NCBI GenBank assembly: GCA_900545035.1
Contig: UQXM01000010.1
Span: forward strand, 1-23,899
Direction of reading: 5' to 3'
Length of the DNA stretch: 23,899 nucleotides
Origin: an uncultured Fusobacterium sp.
Lineage (GTDB): Bacteria; Fusobacteriota; Fusobacteriia; Fusobacteriales; Fusobacteriaceae
The first letter of the stretch is position 1. The number at the start of each line of letters is the position of its first letter. The notes below the pieces were generated by a model that had not been told where the DNA came from, ran no database searches, and worked only from the letters and a program-made list of their open reading frames with translations. This document shows, piece by piece, positions 1 to 5,785 of this stretch. The translations under genes were made by a program, and so were the position numbers.

Positions 1-36
1 AGGAGGTCGCGAGTTCGAATCTCGTCGCTCCCGCCA
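1..36 (+). tRNA. 3' end of a tRNA, probably tRNA-Asp (truncated by window edge)
   Basis: The window opens inside a tRNA. The T arm is visible as GCGAG (9-13), loop TTCGAAT (14-20) and CTCGT (21-25). It is followed by the 3' acceptor strand CGCTCCC (26-32), discriminator G33 and an encoded CCA (34-36). The anticodon lies outside the window, so identity is inferred. The G discriminator and the GGTCGCGAGTTCGAATC context resemble bacterial tRNA-Asp. Other G-discriminator tRNAs cannot be excluded. Confidence 0.85.
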
Positions 37-49
37 TTATAAAAATTAT

Positions 50-76
50 AAGACACAGAAATGTGTCTTTTTTTAT
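50..76 (+). terminator. Rho-independent terminator of the tRNA transcript
   Basis: AAGACACA (50-57), loop GAAA, TGTGTCTT (62-69), then a run of T to about 74. It lies 13 bases after the CCA end of the tRNA and would end that transcription unit. Confidence 0.8.
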
Positions 77-102
77 AAAAAATAAAATAATATAAAATCA
101 TA

Positions 103-143
103 AAAAAATTCTCTTGGAAACTATTTTTCCAAGAGAATTTTTT
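103..143. terminator. Bidirectional Rho-independent terminator
   Basis: A perfect 18-bp stem: the arm at 103-120 (A-tract then ATTCTCTTGGAAA) pairs with 126-143 (TTTCCAAGAGAAT then T-tract) around a 5-base loop CTATT. The A and T runs flank the hairpin symmetrically. It can therefore terminate the minus-strand gene that ends at 153 and any readthrough from the tRNA on the plus strand. Confidence 0.85.
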
Positions 144-152
144 AGATAGCTT

Positions 153-638
153 TTATTTTTTTAATTTGTTTATATATTCAGAAATTTCTTCGGCACATTT
201 TCTGGCATATGCTACATGAGGAGAATTGTTTTTTACACCGATACCTTTTACATAAAGAGTTCTTAAAATATAAGGTCCTTTATCAGTTTCAATATTCAGA
301 AAAACTTGTGTGATAAGAGTTCTTATTTTACTTCTTTTTGTGATTCCCACATCACCTATTGTAATTTCTTTTATGGTATCAATCGGAATATCATATATAG
401 TATCTTTTCTCCAAGCTATAACCAAAAAACAAAGCACTCTTTTTTTCTCATCTATAAAAAATGTAAGAGCATTGCAGTCCCATCTTTTTGAAATTCTGTA
501 ACCTTTGGCTTTCATTTCGTCGAGATGTTTATCTCTTCTTGATATATATTTTATTTTTGCTTCAGAGTTTGATGACCATAAACTGTACAGAAGACCTGCA
601 GCAAAAATTAAAAAAATTGCTGAATAACTTAAAAACAT
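153..638 (-). CDS. Small unknown protein with N-terminal membrane anchor
   Basis: I do not recognise this 161-residue protein. Residues about 2-22 are a hydrophobic segment (FLSYSAIFLIFAAGLLYSLW) that looks like a membrane anchor or uncleaved signal. The rest is soluble and rich in basic residues, with alternating strand-like stretches (TFFIDEKKRVLCFLVI, YDIPIDTIKEITI, QVFLNIETDKGPYILRTL) and a C-terminal amphipathic helix (YARKCAEEISEYINKLKK). That order, strands then one helix, recalls bacterial PH-like domains, but this is only a fold guess. The ATG at 638 has a good AAGGGAGG site just upstream. It is downstream of and co-directional with the XRE-cupin gene (54 bp gap) and ends at the bidirectional terminator. 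It could be co-transcribed with the regulator, or use the TATAAT in the gap. Confidence 0.75.
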   Translation of the reverse strand: MFLSYSAIFLIFAAGLLYSLWSSNSEAKIKYISRRDKHLDEMKAKGYRISKRWDCNALTFFIDEKKRVLCFLVIAWRKDTIYDIPIDTIKEITIGDVGITKRSKIRTLITQVFLNIETDKGPYILRTLYVKGIGVKNNSPHVAYARKCAEEISEYINKLKK

Positions 639-663
639 TTAAAATTTCCTCCCTTGAAATTAT

Positions 664-669
664 ATTATA
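664..669 (-). promoter_or_regulatory. Possible -10 element for the 161-residue gene
   Basis: On the minus strand TATAAT occurs at 669-664, about 26 bases before the ATG at 638; another TATAAT is at 685-680. No convincing -35 hexamer is present for either, so a separate promoter here is only possible. Readthrough from the upstream regulator gene is equally likely. Confidence 0.25.
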
Positions 670-692
670 GTGAAATTCCATTATATTGAAAT

Positions 693-1229
693 TTATTTTC
701 TGCTTGAGAACCAGTACACTACAGATTTTTCATCTATTGGATTTCTGTATCTGTGTGGTGTAAATGATTTTATAAATATTGTATCTCCTGTTTTAAGAGC
801 ATATTTTTCATTTGCAAGTTCTATTTCAAGCTGTCCTTCAATCACTACTCCCACTTCATCGTATGAGTGTCCCCATGACATATCACTGTACTGTTCTGAT
901 TTATGGTCAATGGTTATAACTATTCCGTTTATGCTGTTTTTTCCTGTTATAATATTTTCGACTTTTACCTGTAAATCAGGATATGAAAAAATTTCTTGAC
1001 GCTCTTCCACTTTTGTAACAGGAGAGTCGCTGATATTTTCGTCCAGAAGTTCCATAAGATTTACATTCAGAGCTTGACATATTTGCTGAAGATTACTTAT
1101 GGACGGGCTGTTTAAATCTCTTTCTATATTACTCAGAAATCCTACAGAAAGTTTGGTAATATCTGACAGTTCTTTAAGTGTATAATTCATTTTTTTTCTT
1201 GATTTTTTAATTCTTTCCCCTAAAGTCAA
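693..1229 (-). CDS. XRE-family transcriptional regulator with C-terminal cupin domain
   Basis: A 178-residue cytoplasmic DNA-binding protein. Residues 4-62 form an HTH_3/XRE domain (GERIKKSRKKMNYTLKELSD, then SVGFLSNIERDLNSPSISNL). Residues about 105-175 form a cupin_2 barrel with the motif G-H-x(3)-E (H121, E125) and the second-motif histidine H159 in SFTPHRYRN. Proteins of this architecture are usually repressors or activators whose cupin senses a small metabolite, often in amino-acid or polyamine metabolism. The start is TTG at 1229, supported by AGGGAGG about 9 bases upstream; no ATG fits better. It is divergent from the PTS-IIC-like gene and serine dehydratase copy 1, across a 384-bp region with repeated operator-like sites. 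This makes it a candidate regulator of those genes and perhaps of itself. The ligand is unknown. Confidence 0.9.
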   Translation of the reverse strand: MTLGERIKKSRKKMNYTLKELSDITKLSVGFLSNIERDLNSPSISNLQQICQALNVNLMELLDENISDSPVTKVEERQEIFSYPDLQVKVENIITGKNSINGIVITIDHKSEQYSDMSWGHSYDEVGVVIEGQLEIELANEKYALKTGDTIFIKSFTPHRYRNPIDEKSVVYWFSSRK

Positions 1230-1263
1230 TTTGCTAAACCTCCCTGATGTGATAATCGGTAAT

Positions 1264-1272
1264 ATTATACCA
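1264..1272 (-). promoter_or_regulatory. Extended -10 promoter of the XRE-cupin regulator
   Basis: On the minus strand TGGTATAAT reads from 1272 to 1264: a consensus -10 with the extended TGn motif, about 35 bases before the TTG start. The -35 region is poor, as is common for extended -10 promoters. The expected transcript start is near 1257, giving a short leader of about 28 nt. Confidence 0.55.
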
Positions 1273-1370
1273 CAGATTGAAAAATTAGCATACAGTTTGA
1301 ATTTTATGATTATATATTTTATTCATTTTTTTGAAAAACATGTGTAATATAAAAAATATAAAAAATTTTT

Positions 1371-1468
1371 AAAATACTGAAAAAAAGCTGAATAATCGCA
1401 AAAATTGAGGCTTAAGAAACAAAAATTTTTATAAAAATCAACATTAAAATTTCAAAATACTGAAAAAA
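1371..1468 (+). repeat. Direct-repeat pair with inner dyad, operator-like
   Basis: The 15-mer AAAATACTGAAAAAA occurs at 1371-1385 and again at 1454-1468. The second copy lies inside the inverted repeat TTTCA-N6-TGAAA (1450-1465); the first copy has the matching but imperfect TTTTA-N6-TGAAA. The downstream copy ends three bases before the -35 hexamer of the promoter at 1472. Position and symmetry suit a regulator binding site, possibly for the neighbouring XRE-cupin protein. The A-rich composition makes chance repeats likelier than usual. Otherwise the 1230-1613 interval holds only the two promoters and no gene. Confidence 0.35.
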
Positions 1469-1471
1469 TAT

Positions 1472-1500
1472 TTGCAATTATTTTTATACCGTGATATACT
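1472..1500 (+). promoter_or_regulatory. Sigma-70-type promoter for the PTS-IIC-like / serine dehydratase unit
   Basis: TTGCAA (1472-1477), 17-bp spacer, TATACT (1495-1500). Each hexamer matches consensus at five of six (-10) or four of six (-35) positions, with ideal spacing. Transcription would begin near 1507, leaving a leader of about 105 nt before the ATG at 1614. No convincing riboswitch fold was seen in that leader. Confidence 0.65.
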
Positions 1501-1613
1501 CAAAAATGTCTTTAAAAAAAGTCTAACATTCGTAAAAAGTACATTACATATAAATTAAGTGTAATTAAAAAATGTTTATATATAGTTAACAAAAAATAAG
1601 GAGTGTTTATCTA

Positions 1614-2627
1614 ATGGAAATTGTAAAAGGTGTAGTGTTATTATTAATTGTATTGGCAGGATTTTCTTTGTTCAGTTTGAAAGCCCCTAAAGGTATGAAA
1701 GCAATGGGTGCTCTTGCAGGAGCAGCAACAGCCAGCTTTCTTGTGGAAGCTTTCCAATATTATGTTGGAGGAGATTTATTAGGTGTAGGATTTTTAAAAG
1801 ATGTTGGAGCAGCAGCAGGGTCTATGGGAGGAGTTGCAGCAGCAGCTTTAGTGCCTATCGCTTTGGGAGTTAATCCTACTTATGCAATACTTGTAGGTGT
1901 GTCAGTTGCAGGATATGGAATTCTTCCCGGATTTTTAGCAGGATATATTCTTGCTTTTATAGTTCCTCAAATTGAAAAGAGAGTGCCTCAAGGTCTTGAC
2001 CTTATAGTAACAATATGTTTTGCAGCACCTCTTGCAAGAGCAATAGCAATGTATTCATCACCAATAGTTAATTCAACTCTTTTAAATATAGGTGGAATTC
2101 TTGAGTCAGCTTCTCATGCGAGTCCGATTCTTATGGGAATTATCCTTGGAGGAATTATAACAGTTGTGGCAACAGCTCCTCTTTCTTCAATGGCTCTTAC
2201 AGCAATGCTTGGACTTACAGGAACTCCAATGGCAATAGGAGCTTTATCAGTAATGGGTTCTTCATTTATGAACGGAGTATTTTTCCACAGAATGGGATTT
2301 GGAGATAAGAAAACAACTATCGCAGTTGCAATCGAACCTTTAACACAGGCTGACATAATTTCTGCAAATCCGGTGCCTGTATATGTTACAAACTTTATCG
2401 GAGGAGCACTGGCAGGAGTAATAGTTGCTCTTTACGGACTTGTAAATCAGGCAACAGGAACAGCAACTCCGATTGCGGGACTTATGGTAATGTATGGATT
2501 TAATCATCCAATGGTAGTTACAAAAGTTGCTCTTATGTGTGCGGCAGCAGGAATATTTGCAGGTTGGTTAGGTTCAATAATCTTTAAAAATTATAAAATT
2601 AAAACAATTTATGATATCAGAGGATAA
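1614..2627 (+). CDS. PTS_EIIC_2-like polytopic membrane protein, possible serine (or other solute) transporter
   Basis: A 337-residue, very hydrophobic inner-membrane protein, rich in Gly and Ala, with about nine to ten membrane-spanning stretches (for example 5-22, 66-120 as several, 128-147, 170-225 as several, 257-278, 301-325). From memory it matches the PTS_EIIC_2 group annotated as PTS sugar transporter subunit IIC. Characteristic stretches are VGGDLLGVGFLKDVGAAAGS, AVAIEPLTQADIISANP and GTATPIAGLMVMYGF. No IIA or IIB phosphorylation domain is fused to it or encoded in the window, so phosphotransfer-dependent transport is not supported here. It starts at ATG 1614 with AAGGAG at 1598-1603. 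L-serine dehydratase copy 1 follows 188 bp downstream on the same strand, so transport of serine or a related compound is a reasonable inference but unproven. Confidence 0.8.
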   Translation: MEIVKGVVLLLIVLAGFSLFSLKAPKGMKAMGALAGAATASFLVEAFQYYVGGDLLGVGFLKDVGAAAGSMGGVAAAALVPIALGVNPTYAILVGVSVAGYGILPGFLAGYILAFIVPQIEKRVPQGLDLIVTICFAAPLARAIAMYSSPIVNSTLLNIGGILESASHASPILMGIILGGIITVVATAPLSSMALTAMLGLTGTPMAIGALSVMGSSFMNGVFFHRMGFGDKKTTIAVAIEPLTQADIISANPVPVYVTNFIGGALAGVIVALYGLVNQATGTATPIAGLMVMYGFNHPMVVTKVALMCAAAGIFAGWLGSIIFKNYKIKTIYDIRG

Positions 2628-2631
2628 TGTA

Positions 2632-2790
2632 TAATAATAAAATTCTCTCGAAAAAAATATCAGCTATTTATATTGCTCATTTTACTAAAAATGATAAACT
2701 CGGGCTTCGCCCTCAAACGTATCATTTTTCAGCGTTCAATTCGCTGCATAAATTACGCAGATATTTTTAATATTGAGAATTTTATTATTA
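2632..2790. repeat. Palindromic MITE-like repeat element, long copy
   Basis: A 159-bp element with perfect 16-bp terminal inverted repeats: TAATAATAAAATTCTC (2632-2647) and its complement at 2775-2790. A second pair, AAAAATATC (2653-2661) with GATATTTTT (2760-2768), lies inside. The centre holds a hairpin AAAAATGATA (2687-2696) with TATCATTTTT (2720-2729), capped by GGGC-TTC-GCCC (2702-2712). CAGCG-N7-CGCTG adds another stem at about 2730-2746. The outer ends begin and end with TA, as expected for TA-targeting elements. It contains no ORF. It sits between the membrane-protein gene and serine dehydratase copy 1 and would fold strongly in the shared transcript. Its terminus matches the element at 18001-18076. 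Confidence 0.75.
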
Positions 2791-2815
2791 AAAAAGATAA
2801 AGAAAGAGAGGAAAT

Positions 2816-4027
2816 ATGGACAGCTTAAAAGAACTGTTTAAAATAGGGTGCGGACCTTCAAGTTCTCACACAATGGGACCTGAAAGAGCTGCAAAAAAAT
2901 TCGGAAAAGAAAATGAAAATGCTGAAAGTTTCAGAGTAGAGCTGTACGGAAGTCTGGCTGCAACAGGAAAAGGACATCTTACAGACTGGATAATAGAAGA
3001 AACATTAAAACCAAGAAAAACAGAGATAGTTTGGATGCCTGAATTTGTTCATCCATATCATACAAATGGAATGAAATTTATTGCTCTTGATAAAGATGGA
3101 AATACAATAAATGAATGGCTTGTATTTTCAGTTGGCGGAGGAACAATAAAAGACCTTTCAGATACAGGAAGCAAAACAGAAGAGGTTTATAAGCTTAACA
3201 AACTTAATGATATAATAAAATGGTGTAAAGAAAACAATAAAGAACTTTGGCAGTATGTGGAAGAGTGTGAAGGAAAAGAAATATGGGCACACTTAAAAGA
3301 TATTCTTGATACAATGCACAATGCAGTATCGGCGGGAATAACAAAAGACGGTATTCTTCCGGGAAAACTTAGACTTCAAAGAAGAGCCAAAGCTTTCTAT
3401 GATAAAATTGCAGGACAACATAATTATCATGCAATAACTAAAAAAATATTTGCTTATGCTCTGGCAGTTGCTGAGGAAAACAGCAGTGCAGGTACAATAG
3501 TAACAGCACCTACATGCGGAGCAGCGGGAGTAATTCCGGGACTTTTAAGAGCCATGAGAGAAGAGCATAATTTAAGTGAGGAAACTTGCCTGAGAGCTCT
3601 TGCTGTGGGAGGACTTATCGGAAATCTTATTAAACAGAATGCGACAATATCAGGTGCGGAAGCAGGTTGTCAGGCAGAAATAGGAGCAGCTTGTTCAATG
3701 GCTTCAGCTATGGCGACATATATTTTGGGCGGAACACTTGAGCAGATAGAGTATGCAGCAGAAATGGGAATGGAACATCATCTTGGAATGACTTGCGACC
3801 CTGTTGGAGGATATGTACAGATACCATGTATTGAAAGAAATGCAATAGTTGCAGTAAGATCTTTGAATACAGCAGATTATGCACTGTCAACTGACGGACT
3901 GCATACAATAAGTTTTGATCAGGTTGTTGTTACAATGAAGGAAACAGGAAAAGATATGTGTCCTTCATATAAGGAAACATCAATCGGAGGACTTGCAAAA
4001 TATTACGAACAATTTCTTAAAGATTAA
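2816..4027 (+). CDS. sdaA: L-serine dehydratase, iron-sulfur type, single chain (copy 1)
   Basis: Cytoplasmic enzyme of 403 residues converting L-serine to pyruvate and ammonia with a [4Fe-4S] cluster. The N-terminal beta domain carries FKIGCGPSSSHTMGPERAA (8-26) and YGSLAATGKGHLTDW (44-58). The catalytic alpha domain carries IVTAPTCGAAGVIPG (228-242) and SGAEAGCQAEIGAAC (279-293). The three cluster cysteines are C285, C327 (TCDP) and C338 (IPCIERN); their spacing of 42 and 11 matches that of the characterised Legionella enzyme. It is about 50 residues shorter than E. coli SdaA because the N-terminal domain is compact. Oddly, the C-terminus is GGLAKYYEQFLKD, with no terminal cysteine, unlike copy 2 and the family norm. 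ATG 2816 is preceded by GAGAGGAAAT. It probably shares a transcript with the upstream membrane protein and ends at the terminator at 4079. Identity to copy 2 is about 62% by eye, without gaps. Confidence 0.93.
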   Translation: MDSLKELFKIGCGPSSSHTMGPERAAKKFGKENENAESFRVELYGSLAATGKGHLTDWIIEETLKPRKTEIVWMPEFVHPYHTNGMKFIALDKDGNTINEWLVFSVGGGTIKDLSDTGSKTEEVYKLNKLNDIIKWCKENNKELWQYVEECEGKEIWAHLKDILDTMHNAVSAGITKDGILPGKLRLQRRAKAFYDKIAGQHNYHAITKKIFAYALAVAEENSSAGTIVTAPTCGAAGVIPGLLRAMREEHNLSEETCLRALAVGGLIGNLIKQNATISGAEAGCQAEIGAACSMASAMATYILGGTLEQIEYAAEMGMEHHLGMTCDPVGGYVQIPCIERNAIVAVRSLNTADYALSTDGLHTISFDQVVVTMKETGKDMCPSYKETSIGGLAKYYEQFLKD

Positions 4028-4078
4028 CAAAAGTTAATCCATAAACAAATCACCCAACCCATAAAAATATAATCAAGG

Positions 4079-4124
4079 AAAACAGTCCTCGGCAGAGAAA
4101 TCTGCTTGGGGCTGTTTTTCTTTT
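4079..4124 (+). terminator. Rho-independent terminator after serine dehydratase copy 1
   Basis: AAAACAG (4079-4085), a CC-containing stem and GCAGA (4092-4096), loop GAAA, TCTGC (4101-4105), GGGG and CTGTTTT (4112-4118), followed by a T-rich tail. The stem has one bulge and a small internal loop. It closes the unit about 50 bp after the stop codon. Confidence 0.8.
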
Positions 4125-4235
4125 TGTTTTCCTTCCTTATTATATATGAAAAAATACAGAATATAATGGATGTAGATATTTTTTTGAATATAGCTTATAA
4201 TAAAAGTAATTAAATTGTATTTTTCAGGAGGAAAA

Positions 4236-5123
4236 ATGAATTATTTGGGGGAAAGTTTTGCTTTCATAACAGCAGTTGGATGGGCTGTAAGTTCTATAAT
4301 ATTTGAGCTTGCGGCAAAAAGAAGCGATAGTTTGAGTGTAAATGTAATAAGGCTTGTAATAGGTATATGTTTTTTGGGAATAATAACTCTGTTTACCAAA
4401 GGGATGTTTCTTCCTTTTGATTCGGATATACATAATTGGACTTTTTTGGGAATATCGGGAGCAATCGGACTTTTTCTCGGAGATTTGTTTTTATATGAAG
4501 CTTATGCTTTGATAGGAGCGAGAATATGTATGCTTTTTATGACAATGACTCCTCTTATTGTTGGAAGTTTCGGATTTATTTTTTTGGGAGAAAAAATGAC
4601 AGCTCTTCAAGTGGCAGCTATGTTTATTACTTGTTCAGGGATTTTAATGGTGGTATTAAAACCAAAAAATAAAAACAGTAAAGAAAATGCCTGTCTTTCT
4701 CCGAGAGGGATAACATGTATTGTTCTTGCAGTAACTTTTGAAGCTATGGGAAATATTTTTACAAAAATAGGTTCAGCCGGGTACGATTCGAGTTCTTCCA
4801 CACAGATAAGAATGATATGTGCTTTTTTAGTTTTTATAATATATGTAACTTTTAAAAGAAAATGGAAACATATTTTGAGAGGCTGTTTCGACAAAAAACT
4901 TATGTTGTATATAGCAGGAGGAACAATAAGTGCCACAGTGGGAATAACTTTTCTTGTGTCAGCTTTCAATTTAATAAATACAGGTGTAGCTTCTACAATT
5001 TCTTCAATAAGTCCTGTTCTTGTAATTCCGATTTCAATAGCTGTATTTAAAGAAAAAGTACAGCTGAAAGAAATAGCGGGAGCTTTTATATCAGTTGCGG
5101 GAATAGCTTTGTTTTTCTTATAA
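4236..5123 (+). CDS. DMT-superfamily EamA transporter
   Basis: A 295-residue inner-membrane protein with two EamA repeats (about residues 5-140 and 155-290) and about ten predicted transmembrane helices. The first repeat shows the typical GDLFLYEAYALIGARICMLF followed by LGEKMTALQVAAMFITCSGI. The second shows SAFNLINTGVASTISSISPV and FKEKVQLKEIAGAFISVAGI. Family members export or import small metabolites such as amino acids, and the substrate cannot be read from sequence. A TTG at 4215 would extend the frame by 7 residues. I chose ATG 4236 because AGGAGG (4226-4231) is ideally placed for it and lies inside the extension. It is flanked by terminators, so it is probably monocistronic. A TATAAT at 4196-4201 is available, but no good -35 was found. 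Confidence 0.85.
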   Translation: MNYLGESFAFITAVGWAVSSIIFELAAKRSDSLSVNVIRLVIGICFLGIITLFTKGMFLPFDSDIHNWTFLGISGAIGLFLGDLFLYEAYALIGARICMLFMTMTPLIVGSFGFIFLGEKMTALQVAAMFITCSGILMVVLKPKNKNSKENACLSPRGITCIVLAVTFEAMGNIFTKIGSAGYDSSSSTQIRMICAFLVFIIYVTFKRKWKHILRGCFDKKLMLYIAGGTISATVGITFLVSAFNLINTGVASTISSISPVLVIPISIAVFKEKVQLKEIAGAFISVAGIALFFL

Positions 5124-5161
5124 AATAATCAAGGGAAAGTTGTGTTTCTTTCCCTTATTTT
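5122..5161. terminator. Terminator after the EamA transporter, usable on both strands
   Basis: AAGGGAAA (5131-5138) pairs with TTTCCCTT (5149-5156), with a 10-base loop. It is preceded by AAAATAA and followed by ATTTTATT. The arm overlaps the last codon of the Fic relic on the minus strand, so it may once have ended that gene too. Confidence 0.7.
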
Positions 5162-5403
5162 ATTTCAAAAAATTCCAATAACTTTATAAAATCATCTTGT
5201 GCAGACAAACAGGTATCAAGAAGTCAGTCTTTCTCATTTTCATATTCTTTAAGTCCTCTGTAATAAAATAATTTATATTTTTTTCTATTATAAGAGGAAC
5301 AATATTATGTCTTAGACATTCTTTAAACATTATCAGCCGTCCTACTCTGCCGTTTTCGCTTTTATACATTGAACCATTCTTTCAGACTGTCAGATATGCA
5401 GAT
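5155..5403 (-). pseudogene. Remnant of a Fic-domain (AMP-transferase family) gene
   Basis: Three minus-strand reading frames together spell the C-terminal part of a Fic protein. The first piece (5369 down to about 5268) reads SENGRVGRLIMFKECLRHNI then VPLIIEKNINYF, matching the GN-G-R-x-GR end of the Fic motif and the following helix. A shift near 5265-5270 moves to YYRGLKEYENEKD. A second shift near 5220-5232, past a TGA, gives LDTCLSAQDDFIKLLEFFEIK and the stop at 5157-5155. Upstream, in another frame, SDSLKEWFN (5362-5403) may be more of the same protein. The HPFxD half of the active motif, with the catalytic histidine, is gone (the frame reads NGSMYKSENGR). The gene is therefore dead. The 60-residue ORF at 5184-5369 should not be called as a protein. 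Confidence 0.8.
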
Positions 5404-5521
5404 TTATTAAAAAATTTGAAAAAATATTTTTTGTTAAATCACATTTAAAAAATATAACTTCTTGTTTTGTGATTGTTAAACTATTAATGACATATCATCG
5501 AATTTATGATAAAATATATAT

Positions 5522-5535
5522 TATAATATTATAAG
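5522..5535 (+). promoter_or_regulatory. Possible promoter region of the S4-recF-gyr-pheST operon
   Basis: TATAAT at 5522-5527 (with TATAAG at 5530-5535) lies 35-40 bases before the first gene of the operon, in the only sizeable gap upstream of it. No strong -35 hexamer is spaced 16-18 bp away, so the exact promoter is uncertain. The interval 5404-5521 is otherwise featureless AT-rich DNA, with no DnaA-box cluster. Confidence 0.3.
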
Positions 5536-5561
5536 TCTGAACAGAAATAGGAGATATTGAA

Positions 5562-5768
5562 ATGGAAAAATTTAAAATAGAAACAGACTACATAAAGCTT
5601 GATCAGTTTTTAAAATGGATAGGTCTTGCAGAGAGCGGAGTAATGGCAAAAGAGCTTATCCTTGCAGAGAGAGTTATGGTAAACGGAGAAGTTGAAACAA
5701 GAAGAGGAAGAAAACTTCACAGCGGAGATGTTGTAAAAGTAGCAGGGCAGGAATACGGAGTAGAATAA
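5562..5768 (+). CDS. yaaA: S4-domain RNA-binding protein, YaaA/RlbA family
   Basis: A 68-residue protein that is almost entirely one S4 RNA-binding domain (about residues 10-60). It contains IKLDQFLKWIGLAESGVMAK, then RVMVNGEVETRRGRKLHSGD and VVKVAGQEY. This small family is classically found between dnaN and recF in bacteria and is thought to act in ribosome or large-subunit RNA biology. Here recF follows after 17 bp, but dnaA and dnaN are absent upstream, so the ancestral dnaA-dnaN part of the cluster has been separated. The ATG is preceded by TAGGAG with an 8-base gap. It is the first gene of the long operon. Confidence 0.88.
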   Translation: MEKFKIETDYIKLDQFLKWIGLAESGVMAKELILAERVMVNGEVETRRGRKLHSGDVVKVAGQEYGVE

Positions 5769-5785
5769 TTTTTTGAGGTGGGAAT

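Noticed and set aside
1..152. tRNA 3' end as an integration (att) site
   Set aside because: No integrase or phage gene and no repeat of the tRNA 3' end was noticed in the window.
1584..1592. TTAACAA half-site in the leader of the PTS-IIC-like gene
   Set aside because: No matching left half at the proper spacing, so Rex binding is not supported.
4607..4969. Long antisense open frames within known genes (for example here, 11213-11599 and 22588-23184 on the minus strand)
   Set aside because: They mirror the codon bias of the real genes opposite and show no domain signature or well-placed ribosome binding site.
5404..5561. Replication origin near recF/gyrB
   Set aside because: No cluster of DnaA boxes (TTATCCACA-like) was found, and dnaA/dnaN are absent from the window.
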